From Cesiribacteraceae bacterium YIM B00369 (GTDB lineage Bacteria; Bacteroidota; Bacteroidia; Cytophagales; Cyclobacteriaceae): a DNA stretch of 64,000 nt. A program made the position numbers and the translations under genes. Shown piece by piece: positions 32,881 to 41,493 of this stretch. Positions within the stretch are counted from its first letter, which is position 1, and every line of letters begins with the position of its first letter. The stretch spans positions 450 through 64,449 of the forward strand of contig JAFMYY010000019.1 of the NCBI GenBank assembly GCA_017948555.1, given 5' to 3'. The notes below the pieces were generated by a model. The model worked only from the letters and a program-made list of their open reading frames with translations, searched no databases and was not told where the DNA came from.

Positions 32881-34434
32881 ATGGCAAATACACTTGATCC
32901 TATGGACATAAAACAAATTATTACCTTACACCTGGATGGATTTAGCAACCGTGCCATCGGCGCTACTCTGGGGATTTCCCGCAATACAGTTAATTCGTAC
33001 ATGAAGCTCATTGAGGCTTCCGATTACCATCCTAAAGAGCTTTTAAATTTCGATCAGGCCGCTTTAAAAGAGCTGTTTCCTTCCTACACTACCATTCTTA
33101 ATGATCGTTTCAATGAGCTGATGGTTTATTTTGAAAAAGTAAACCAGGCACGTAATCACCCTGGCTTCACTTTTCTTTACCACTACAATGAATACAGCCA
33201 GCAGGCAAAAAAGCCCTACAGCTACACCCAGTTCATGGAGCATTACAACCGTAAATATGCTAAGGTAAAGGGTTCCATGAAACTTGAGCATGAACCCGGG
33301 AAGGAGCTTTTTATTGACTTTGCAGGCTCAAAACTGCATATCACTGATAAAGAAACCGGTGAGATGGTACCAGTTGAAGTTTTTGTGGCTATCCTGCCCA
33401 ATAGCCAATATACCTATGTGGAAGCTTGTATGAGCCAAAAGCGGGAAGATCTGATCACCTGCATGAACAATGCACTGGCTTTTTATGGAGGGGTACCTAA
33501 AGCTATTGTATCGGATAATTTAAAGTCGGCGGTAAACCGGGCCAGTAAATATGAGCCGGATATTAATCGCTCTTTTAAAGAATTAGCCCATCATTACAAC
33601 TGTGTGATCAATCCCACCAGAAGCTATTCTCCCCAGGATAAAGCACTGGTTGAAAATGCTGTTCAGCTAAGCTATCAGCGCATATATTATCCTATGCGGG
33701 AGATGATCTTTTTCTCTTTGCAAGACCTCAATAAAGAGATACGCAAATTACTTGTCACTTATAATGACCTGCTTTTCCAGCGCAAAGCAGCCAGCAGAAA
33801 GGAGCTTTTTCAGTCCATAGAGCGGCAGTATTTAAAGCCACTCCCTTCAGGAAAATATCAGTTGAAGGACTACGTAAGGGCGAAAGTGCAGAAAATAGGA
33901 TATGTTTACTTCTCACCTGATAAAAGCTATTACACCGCTCCTTACCGCTATATCGGCAAATCAACGCTTATTCATTATACCCAATCCACTGTTGAGGTCT
34001 ATCACTATCATGAGCGCATAGCCATACATCCACGCAATCCGACCCTGGGCCGGTACAATACTATTAAAACACATTTGAGCAGTACTCATAAAGATTATTC
34101 AGACTGGAGTCCGGAATACTTTCAAAAGAAAGCTGCCAAGCATGGCCCTGATGTAGAAGCCTGTGTGAAAGCCTTGTTTGCCAATTGTGATTACCCGGAA
34201 ACAGCCTACAAAAGGGCAATGGGGATTATTCAGCTTCATCGTCTCTATGGTTCAGAAAGGCTTAATAATGCCTGCAGGCGTGCTGTTTATGGACAGGCAA
34301 TATCCTACACCCGAATTAAGAACATCCTGGAAAACAGGCTTGACAACGATTCTTTACAGACTCAAAAAGAGCATACTACCAAATCCCATATTCCTGCCCA
34401 TGATAATATTCGCGGGGCCAAGGCTTTTAAATGA
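32881..34434 (+). CDS. istA: IS21 transposase IstA
   Basis: 517 residues: N-terminal HTH (GFSNRAIGATLGISRNTVNSYM, about 20-42), then an RNase-H-fold integrase core with DDE residues in LFIDFAG (Asp146), VSDNLKSAV and ALVENAVQ. It cuts and joins the element's ends with IstB's help. Full length; ends overlap istB by four bases (ATGA). Confidence 0.95.
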   Translation: MANTLDPMDIKQIITLHLDGFSNRAIGATLGISRNTVNSYMKLIEASDYHPKELLNFDQAALKELFPSYTTILNDRFNELMVYFEKVNQARNHPGFTFLYHYNEYSQQAKKPYSYTQFMEHYNRKYAKVKGSMKLEHEPGKELFIDFAGSKLHITDKETGEMVPVEVFVAILPNSQYTYVEACMSQKREDLITCMNNALAFYGGVPKAIVSDNLKSAVNRASKYEPDINRSFKELAHHYNCVINPTRSYSPQDKALVENAVQLSYQRIYYPMREMIFFSLQDLNKEIRKLLVTYNDLLFQRKAASRKELFQSIERQYLKPLPSGKYQLKDYVRAKVQKIGYVYFSPDKSYYTAPYRYIGKSTLIHYTQSTVEVYHYHERIAIHPRNPTLGRYNTIKTHLSSTHKDYSDWSPEYFQKKAAKHGPDVEACVKALFANCDYPETAYKRAMGIIQLHRLYGSERLNNACRRAVYGQAISYTRIKNILENRLDNDSLQTQKEHTTKSHIPAHDNIRGAKAFK

Positions 34435-35189
34435 TCACTAAATATAAACAGATGAACAACAACCAAACAGTAGAAAAACTAAAAGGAATGCGCCTTTCTG
34501 CCATGGCAGAGCTGCACCTTCAACATGTTAAAAACAACCGCCTCAATGAACTGAGTCCGGATGAATACCTGGCCCTGTTGGCTGATCATGAATGGGAGGA
34601 CCGGCAAAATAAAAAGATCAAGCGTCTGCTTCATCAGGCAGGTTTTCGTCAGAAAGCCTCTACGGCAGAGGTAAGTTATACTGAAGCCAGAAACCTGGAT
34701 AAGAACATGTTTAACCGCTTAAGCACGCTGGATTTTATAGACAGAAAAGAAAATATCATCCTCACCGGAGCTTCCGGAGTAGGTAAAAGTTATCTGGCAC
34801 AAGCCTTGGGCCACCAGGCTTGCCTAATGGGTAAAAAAGTGCTGTATACCAACACTGCCCGCTTACTGGCTAAGCTAAAGCTCTCAAAAGTAGATGGTAC
34901 TTATAACAAAGAACTCAAAAAAATATCATCAGTAGAGCTACTCATTTTAGATGATTTTGGCCTGCAGGCTTTTGATACTCATGCTCGCGAGGCACTGATG
35001 GATATAATTGATGATAGGTTTAATCAGGTGGCTACCATTGTATCTTCACAAATCCCTGCCTCTGCCTGGTATGATATCATTGGGGAAGGCACTATTGCCG
35101 ACGCAATTTTAGACAGGCTGGTAAACTCCTCTCACAGAATAGATCTGAAAGGAGAGTCATTAAGAAAAGGAATTTTAAAAAATGAATAA
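34431..35189 (+). CDS. istB: IS21 helper ATPase IstB
   Basis: 252 residues, AAA ATPase related to DnaC. Walker A GASGVGKS (about 112-119) and Walker B LLILDDFGLQAF are intact. IstB assembles on target DNA and activates IstA. Starts inside the istA stop (ATGA overlap). Confidence 0.95.
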   Translation: MITKYKQMNNNQTVEKLKGMRLSAMAELHLQHVKNNRLNELSPDEYLALLADHEWEDRQNKKIKRLLHQAGFRQKASTAEVSYTEARNLDKNMFNRLSTLDFIDRKENIILTGASGVGKSYLAQALGHQACLMGKKVLYTNTARLLAKLKLSKVDGTYNKELKKISSVELLILDDFGLQAFDTHAREALMDIIDDRFNQVATIVSSQIPASAWYDIIGEGTIADAILDRLVNSSHRIDLKGESLRKGILKNE

Positions 35190-35270
35190 CTAATTTTCAC
35201 TACTTTGCAGCATCTTTCAGAGTGGCACTGTTTGACCGGAATCCCTGGCATGGTCCCACCGAAATAGCCA

Positions 35271-35275
35271 CATCC
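35271..35275. repeat. Target-site duplication, right copy
   Basis: CATCC, matching 32710-32714. Confidence 0.85.
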
Positions 35276-35742
35276 CGGCTAATTGAAAACTTAATTACAG
35301 GAATCTGCCACACCAGGGATTGCCCGTTAATTTTCCTGAGCTTAAACAATTCGGGAAGGAAATAAAGAAGGCTACCGGTTAGGTTATTGAACTGCCTTAT
35401 TTTTCTGGCAGAATTGCTCAGGCTATTGATAATTAACTGGGCCAGCTTACCTCTTTCAATTTTTTCAGGCACTACTAATTCAATTGCATAGCTTTTTAAT
35501 TCTTCCTTATCAAATAAATCCGCTCTAAACTGGTGCAGGTCTTCAATCTTTTTGAAAAGCACATAAAACTCTTTACCATAGGGTTCAAACAAAGCCGCCA
35601 GCGCCTTTTGCTCTTCTAATATATTGTCGAGGAAAAGAGGGCTTTTCTTTATTTTTCCTGAGTAGGTAAACTTTATAATGGAAAAATCTTTTTCGATGCT
35701 TTGAGATTTTATCTCTATTCCCAGTCGATTTATTAAAACCAT
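35271..35742 (-). pseudogene. 5' part of the gene split by IS21
   Basis: Encodes residues 1-157 (MVLINRLGIEIKSQ ... PVIKFSISRD) of the 693-residue protein completed at 31100-32714. The start lies 4 bp after the stop of the 1179-residue helicase gene, so the two were translationally coupled. The intact IS strands it with about 23 IS-encoded codons before a stop at 35200. Confidence 0.88.
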
Positions 35743-35746
35743 ATTG

Positions 35747-38700
35747 TTAGCCTATTTCCTGCCTAATCCAGTTAAGTGTTTTTATATCCGGCTTCCCATC
35801 CCGGAATAGGGATGGAACTTCAATTATTTGCTTCCCATCATATTCAACCTTTTTTCCTTTCGAACCCTCTGAATATAAGTTGACAATAAACGCCTTACTA
35901 GCTCCACAGGTCTTCATCTTAGATAAGATATGTTGATGAGCTTCCTCTTCATCCTGTTCCAAAGGAGAATTCCAGTTTTTAAAATCGATTACAGTCCCAT
36001 TGGCAGACCTAAAATCGAATAGCTCATAGTGCTCATCTTCCATCTCTTCCAGGAAGATATTACTCTGACGGAAGATATACTCGCCTACCACTTCTCCGAT
36101 GGCCCCGCAATAGATATTCTTAAACATGCTGGGCGACAGCATATAGCGGGCAGAATTAAATGTAGTAGCATACCGCTGTACCTCAAAGTAGCTTGCCAGC
36201 TGTGGAAGGAGTTCTAAATATCTGGTAAGCCCTGATTTTTCCACTGATACCTTTGCAGTAGATGAAGCAAAAGAAACCTGCACCTTGTCAAAATCATGCT
36301 CTTCCTGATAGGAATAGGAATTGCCTTCTGCTGGCAGCTCAATATAATAATCTGATAAGCGTGGATTAGTTAGTGATTTCAGGGTAGGGTTTTGGAGCAC
36401 AAATTGTCGCAGAAATTTCCACTGCCCCCGATAGTTCCCGTCTTCCCTCAGGTTGGAGAGCAGCTTTCGAATATACCTGTTCGATTTAAGGGTAACAATT
36501 CCCGCCTTATTTCTTAAAAGCTCCTCCTGATCGTTGGCAGGCTTTTGTGCACTTTCTGCAATTGCCTTGTTCCTCAGGGCCTCAAACTCTTTTATCAGTA
36601 AGAGCTCTGTCTGACTAAAACGGATCAGATGATCTTTTAACTCGTTATCCGCAAAAATATAGATGGTAGAGTTCTTCAGATTACTTCTGGTAATTCTTCC
36701 GATAGCCTGGATTAGTACAGCGCAGGTATTATCAAAATAATCCTGCTTTTTGTAAAGACTGTTTTCTCCCCAATCATAGAAATCAGTTGTAGACTTATGA
36801 GGTTCTGCTAACTTCCCAAAGCCTTTCTTTATTTCACTTTTAAGCTGTTCAAAGGAAATCTGTCCTTTCGAGGCCAGGTATTCTAACTGAAAAAGGTAAG
36901 TGTTCAGATTCTCCTCATCCAGCCTTTGGCGTTTGTTGACCAGTAGGTTGGTTGGCTTCTCTACATAAATGGCATCAAAATCTTTCAGGTTGTTTGCATT
37001 AGGGAAGTCATTGATTTTCACCAGTGAACCAAGCAAGGCAGACGGAGCCGCATACTGCAGGTTCTGTCCTGCTCCCATCGTGGCATAAGAAGAAATGACA
37101 AATACCTTCTTCCCTTCTTCCAGTCTTTTATGGACTTCACTCTTTTTGAAATCGAAGTTCTCACTGTTGATTACATAGTAAAAATCCTTGCCTTCAGCTT
37201 GAGTCCCGGATAGGCAAATATTTCCCCTCTCAGCACATACCTCCAACAAGGCATCAAATACTGTATTTAGTCCCTGAGAGCAAAAGTCTGTGGCTCCTTT
37301 TGGAATGGCATTGGAGAAACACAAAAGAGATTTAATGTCTTCTTTTAATAAGAATTCTTTAAAAACCTGCGCAATCTTAAGGTACCTAAGCTTTTGATGC
37401 TCTGTACAGGAAAGGCTGTTCAGCTCCAGTTTCACTTCATTTACAATTTCTTCCACTTCAAAAATACTAAGCCAAAGCGCATCATTCCTGACATCATTGC
37501 AGTTGAGGAAATTCACATCAATAGAAACCTGCTCATAACCTTTGGTCGCTTTTGCAAAATGCGCTTTCAACTCCTCTTTTTCGCTGGCATTTACCTCCAA
37601 AAACCGACTTTGTAACCTGCTCTTAAAGAAATCAAGGCAATAATTTCCAACATCTGTCGGAATGGTGGCCGTCGCGGAAAGCCCTCCCACCTTACTTTTC
37701 CCGGCTAACTGCAGAACAAACTTTTCCGGTGTATTTTCATTTTCTGAAAGGTAGATAATTGAATGGGCATCGTGGTCATCACTGTCTTTGAAATCATAAT
37801 AACGGAAACCGTTTTCGTAAAAACTCAGGTCTTCAATACTTCCTTTTTCCAGTTTACTAAATTGTGCATGTAAAATGCTATCAATAATAAAATTTCGCTG
37901 ATGTCCATCAAGTCCAAAGCAATCCAACACTGTGTTCAAGGCGCTTTCCAAAGAAAATTCTTCCTTTTTACCTTCCCTCTCCTGCTCCTTATTTTCCCTG
38001 TAGTTTTCGGCTAGTATTCTGATCCCGTTTTTAAAGTAGGAAAAAAATCCTTTTACTTCCTGCAGCAGCAATATTAGTGACCTCTTTTGCCTGAATTCCG
38101 CCTTCTTCGTAAAGGATATCCAGTTTACCTTATCATTCGCATTAGTTGTGAATTCTATTCCTGTGTGCCCTCCTTTAAGGATGTGGTGGTACCTGAAATC
38201 ATGGAAAATAAAGTTTCTTCTCCTTTCTGCATTTAAGGTCTTGATAAAGTACTCCAGCTGGTATTTTTCATGGATCCGATCCACTTTGGTTTCAAAACCA
38301 TCCAAAATGGAGCGCATACCTTTAAAGCCTTTAAGCTCGATTCTTTCCTTCTGGTCCAGGGAATCCTGCAATAAAAATTCCGGAAACTGGTACTGTTTAA
38401 GCTGCTTCCTGACCGCCATCAGCAAGCCTATCAGGTCCACCCGCTTTGTTAAACCATTTTTGATTATGGTACTTAAAATGTTTTGTTTGGTAGCATCAAA
38501 CTCATCAATAAATACCAGGGAATTTTCCGTAATTTTATCAGAAAGGAAGTAATAAGAAGGGCGCAGGAAGGTGGTGTTTTTTACAAAGAACTTGTCAATG
38601 CTTAGAAAGAAAATCCGCTTTTGAATCGATTGAATAGAAGGATATAGTTGGGGCAGCCAATTATAATCCTGACTTCCCAGAATAAACCTCAAGCGACTAC

Positions 38701-39286
38701 TTTCGGTTTTGTGCCCTTGCTGTTTAAAATGCTCATTTAAATCACTGGAAATCTTTTTTCGGAATTTAGGCTCAAGGTCTTTCCTGATCTCCTCCTTTAT
38801 TTTTTCCAGCATATCAAGAGTCAGTGAGTCCAGCCTGGCTCCCACCTCCTGTTTCTGATGGATTTGATGAACATGGCGAACATTCTTCCAGAGGGACTTA
38901 AGTTCCGGTAAGCTTTTTACACTCCCTGGAATGTCATCATAAACCAGTGGTAGATTTTTAATGACGCATTCAGAATTGGAATCGATAAAGAGAAAATACT
39001 TTTCAAAGTCTTTACCCTTACCGGCCTTTTCGAACCTTTCCCGCAGCTCGGTTTCCGGAAGATTCTTTTTCAGGTTGGTAACAAAGAAAATATTTCGCTT
39101 TTCTTTATAGTGGTGGAAGATGTAATCCAGCACATGGTGGGTTTTGCCCATGCCGGTAGGAATATCCAGCAAGAATAAGCCGTTTTTCTCTTCCTCTTCT
39201 GAAGGCTCCAGCTGACAATATTTTTCCAGGATATTGCCTACAATGTTCGATGATTCTCTCTTAATTTCCTTCTTTGCGATTTCCAT
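35747..39286 (-). CDS. Superfamily 2 helicase with C-terminal nuclease-like domain
   Basis: 1179 residues. Helicase motifs: Walker A IPTGMGKTHH (about 47), DEFD box LVFIDEFDATKQ (about 258), motif III-like GLSATATIP (about 545) and motif VI QAIGRITRS (about 910). A large insertion separates motifs II and III. Near the C-terminus, GEVVGEYIF ... ELFDFRSANGTVIDFKNWN (about 1075-1125) fits a PD-(D/E)xK nuclease (E, D, D-x-K). Its layout recalls DinG- or Cas3-like defence helicases. It is followed at 4 bp by the IS-split gene and lies in a defence island, so an antiphage or antiplasmid role is likely. Confidence 0.8.
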   Translation of the reverse strand: MEIAKKEIKRESSNIVGNILEKYCQLEPSEEEEKNGLFLLDIPTGMGKTHHVLDYIFHHYKEKRNIFFVTNLKKNLPETELRERFEKAGKGKDFEKYFLFIDSNSECVIKNLPLVYDDIPGSVKSLPELKSLWKNVRHVHQIHQKQEVGARLDSLTLDMLEKIKEEIRKDLEPKFRKKISSDLNEHFKQQGHKTESSRLRFILGSQDYNWLPQLYPSIQSIQKRIFFLSIDKFFVKNTTFLRPSYYFLSDKITENSLVFIDEFDATKQNILSTIIKNGLTKRVDLIGLLMAVRKQLKQYQFPEFLLQDSLDQKERIELKGFKGMRSILDGFETKVDRIHEKYQLEYFIKTLNAERRRNFIFHDFRYHHILKGGHTGIEFTTNANDKVNWISFTKKAEFRQKRSLILLLQEVKGFFSYFKNGIRILAENYRENKEQEREGKKEEFSLESALNTVLDCFGLDGHQRNFIIDSILHAQFSKLEKGSIEDLSFYENGFRYYDFKDSDDHDAHSIIYLSENENTPEKFVLQLAGKSKVGGLSATATIPTDVGNYCLDFFKSRLQSRFLEVNASEKEELKAHFAKATKGYEQVSIDVNFLNCNDVRNDALWLSIFEVEEIVNEVKLELNSLSCTEHQKLRYLKIAQVFKEFLLKEDIKSLLCFSNAIPKGATDFCSQGLNTVFDALLEVCAERGNICLSGTQAEGKDFYYVINSENFDFKKSEVHKRLEEGKKVFVISSYATMGAGQNLQYAAPSALLGSLVKINDFPNANNLKDFDAIYVEKPTNLLVNKRQRLDEENLNTYLFQLEYLASKGQISFEQLKSEIKKGFGKLAEPHKSTTDFYDWGENSLYKKQDYFDNTCAVLIQAIGRITRSNLKNSTIYIFADNELKDHLIRFSQTELLLIKEFEALRNKAIAESAQKPANDQEELLRNKAGIVTLKSNRYIRKLLSNLREDGNYRGQWKFLRQFVLQNPTLKSLTNPRLSDYYIELPAEGNSYSYQEEHDFDKVQVSFASSTAKVSVEKSGLTRYLELLPQLASYFEVQRYATTFNSARYMLSPSMFKNIYCGAIGEVVGEYIFRQSNIFLEEMEDEHYELFDFRSANGTVIDFKNWNSPLEQDEEEAHQHILSKMKTCGASKAFIVNLYSEGSKGKKVEYDGKQIIEVPSLFRDGKPDIKTLNWIRQEIG

Positions 39287-39308
39287 CAGTGGCTTTTTCG
39301 TTATCGAT

Positions 39309-39998
39309 TTACTCCTCTTCCCGATTTGCTAATGCGTCATAAAACCATCTTAGTCCCTCCAATAAGTCTGGATTTTCTTCCATAACCGGGAGCATATGAC
39401 CTCTCAATTCTGTTATCACATTGTTAAATGGATGGGGATTTCCACTCCGATAAAATCTACGCCACCTTTCAGCAAAAGATTTTACTAATTCCCGCCTGAG
39501 TTCATTTATAGCATTATCAAAAATGTAGACTCCCTGATTAATTAACAGTGGGTAATCATTCAACCCTTTAAATGCCAAAGGATGACTTCCAAACAGAAAA
39601 TGTATTAAAAGCTTATTCTTTTCTACATCAGTATCTAAACTGTTTCTTAATTCCCGGAAAAACCCCTGGATAACATTCTCCCCCAACTCATTTACATCAG
39701 CAGAAGATAATACTAATTCATAAGCGGGCAATAATTCCGGATTTTCATCTCGCCTAAACTCTTTCACATACATAACCAGATCATCAAAGTGGTACCTGGC
39801 AAAAAGTAATTTTAAGCTGGATTTATATACCTGGGCTTCCCCCCTTCCTAGAGGAAGCATATTTGGGAGCCGACGATCATTAATAAATAATTGAAAAATC
39901 TTTGTTAAGAATTTCTTCTTACTTTCAGAACCCGCTGAATTTACGGCATTAGAAAGGGATTCTGTTAGGGTCACTAAATAGGACAATTCATTCATCAA
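39309..39998 (-). CDS. Hypothetical protein upstream of the helicase-nuclease
   Basis: 229 residues, largely alpha-helical, soluble, no known motif. It starts the likely operon with the helicase-nuclease, whose start is 22 bp downstream of its stop, and lies 25 bp after the HEPN-CBS gene. Partner role in the same system inferred from spacing only. Confidence 0.72.
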   Translation of the reverse strand: MMNELSYLVTLTESLSNAVNSAGSESKKKFLTKIFQLFINDRRLPNMLPLGRGEAQVYKSSLKLLFARYHFDDLVMYVKEFRRDENPELLPAYELVLSSADVNELGENVIQGFFRELRNSLDTDVEKNKLLIHFLFGSHPLAFKGLNDYPLLINQGVYIFDNAINELRRELVKSFAERWRRFYRSGNPHPFNNVITELRGHMLPVMEENPDLLEGLRWFYDALANREEE

Positions 39999-40023
39999 GA
40001 TAATTTTAATACTGTTTTTAAAA

Positions 40024-40743
40024 CTAAAAGCTAAGCTCAGATACTATTTTAGGTAAGTCAGAGCGGGTAATAATTCCTAAGAGAGGATCATGAGACTTTC
40101 CTGACTTTGTTATGAAAAGGGCCTGCAGAAATTCTCCTCTCTCATCCGCTTTATGAAAGGATTCAAGAACTTCTGCCAAATTGGTTGTTCTGCTAGTTAC
40201 CTGAAATCCTTCTTTTTCTTCCTGGTGATCTAACACTTGCCTAATGGTTACCTTATAAAAATCTATTGAACATACCCCTTCCTCATCTGCCTGAGCACCC
40301 AGCCATCGGGCAATTGAATTATTGGTAATCATACCCACCAGGACTCCATTCTTTACGACGGGACATTGACTGTAACTGTTCAAGAATAGATCCTTCAAGG
40401 CCTTCTTTAAATCATCATCCGGAGACAAGCTTAAAACTTTATCCTGAAAAAGAGGAAGTACCTGCGGAGGATTAATAAGTAAATCCCTAATGTGCTGAAT
40501 TTCTTGAACTGTTTCATTATTAGGTTCTGCTATTGTTGAATCAGCCCTTCGTGTGTGGACAATTGCATTCCGCAGGTCTGCAAAGAGCCTCAATTCGAAA
40601 GACTTTTGCTTTACAATCCTGTTACTTGAACTAAGCAAAGTTACTTGGCTACTAAAAGGCAAATAGTTTTCCGAGTCTATGCTCCTTCTGAAGAAGTGTT
40701 CAATTTCATTGAAAGCCTCAATAAACAAATCTGAATTTTTCAT
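40024..40743 (-). CDS. HEPN-like domain fused to a CBS pair
   Basis: 239 residues. N-terminal helical domain (1-85) has LRNAIVHTRR with Arg58 and His63, the RxxxxH signature of HEPN ribonucleases. From about residue 95 to the end are two CBS motifs (LKDLFLNSYSQCPVVKNGVLVGMITNNSIARWL and FLQALFITKSG...LLGIITRSDL). CBS pairs bind adenosine nucleotides, so this looks like a nucleotide-gated HEPN protein, catalytic or structural. In the defence cluster it could be the abortive effector or a sensor for the neighbouring helicases. Confidence 0.75.
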   Translation of the reverse strand: MKNSDLFIEAFNEIEHFFRRSIDSENYLPFSSQVTLLSSSNRIVKQKSFELRLFADLRNAIVHTRRADSTIAEPNNETVQEIQHIRDLLINPPQVLPLFQDKVLSLSPDDDLKKALKDLFLNSYSQCPVVKNGVLVGMITNNSIARWLGAQADEEGVCSIDFYKVTIRQVLDHQEEKEGFQVTSRTTNLAEVLESFHKADERGEFLQALFITKSGKSHDPLLGIITRSDLPKIVSELSF

Positions 40744-40816
40744 TTAGTTACAGTAAGAGATTTTTTAATAAAAGAGATATGAAGTAGCCCTTTGTTTCAT
40801 TGCGTTACTTAAACTA

Positions 40817-41320
40817 TCAATATTTATAATCCTCGAACCCATTCGCAGCTGTACCTTGGGATGTATCTTTAACAAGAACATTTGCAGCTCTATATCTTTT
40901 CCATCCGTCGATTCCAGGAATATCACGATCTACTTCCCGGAGCCGAATATTCTCGTTTCTAGATACAACACAAGCAATAAATTTTCCTTCAATTTCTGGG
41001 GTAACGCTACCTGCCTCAAGAATAGCATTAACAAGATACTCCCTCTTGAAAACATGCTCATGAATCACAGGGTGCACTTCTTCGGCTAAAGCTTCTTGGC
41101 TTCTGAACTTTATACCATATTTCCAATTATTTCCTGGAAATGTTGCGGTATACATCCAGATAGCATGGTTTATCATATTCCTTTTGTAGACATCCTCTAC
41201 ATTATTCAGATTTACAATTGAATTAATTACAGCTACAGCAGATTGTCTTGCTGCAATTCTCGTATCATTCTCCTGATACTGAGCATTTAGAGTATTTCTT
41301 AAAGTTGTATTTGTAGGCAT
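40817..41320 (-). CDS. Unknown 167-residue protein of the restriction cluster
   Basis: Soluble, with a central VHPVIHEHVFKREYLV segment (His-rich, could bind metal) and a variable C-terminus. No family confidently recognised. It lies between the HEPN-CBS gene and the helicase-nuclease at 41494; a gap of 173 bp separates it from the latter. Confidence 0.65.
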   Translation of the reverse strand: MPTNTTLRNTLNAQYQENDTRIAARQSAVAVINSIVNLNNVEDVYKRNMINHAIWMYTATFPGNNWKYGIKFRSQEALAEEVHPVIHEHVFKREYLVNAILEAGSVTPEIEGKFIACVVSRNENIRLREVDRDIPGIDGWKRYRAANVLVKDTSQGTAANGFEDYKY

Positions 41321-41493
41321 ATTTTATAGCTTTTTAGACAAAAATTTTCTTTTTGATACGCTTTCTGATCATTTCCCTGCTGTCAATTATGTTTCTCCAG
41401 CTTTATATTTTTTTTTGATACTGAATAGTAAAGGCCAGGCAAGCTAGAGATTTCCTATACGAATTAAACGACCGGTATTTTTGAAAATAAATA

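Larger units (their letters stand above)
32715..35270 (+). mobile_element. IS21-family insertion sequence
   Basis: 2556 bp, bounded by inverted ends TGGCTAATTCGG and CCGAAATAGCCA and by the 5-bp repeat CATCC. Each end carries several copies of a TTCGG...TGTGCCA-type motif, as expected for IS21 transposase binding sites. It encodes IstA and IstB, both intact. Inserted opposite to the reading direction of the gene it breaks. Confidence 0.93.
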
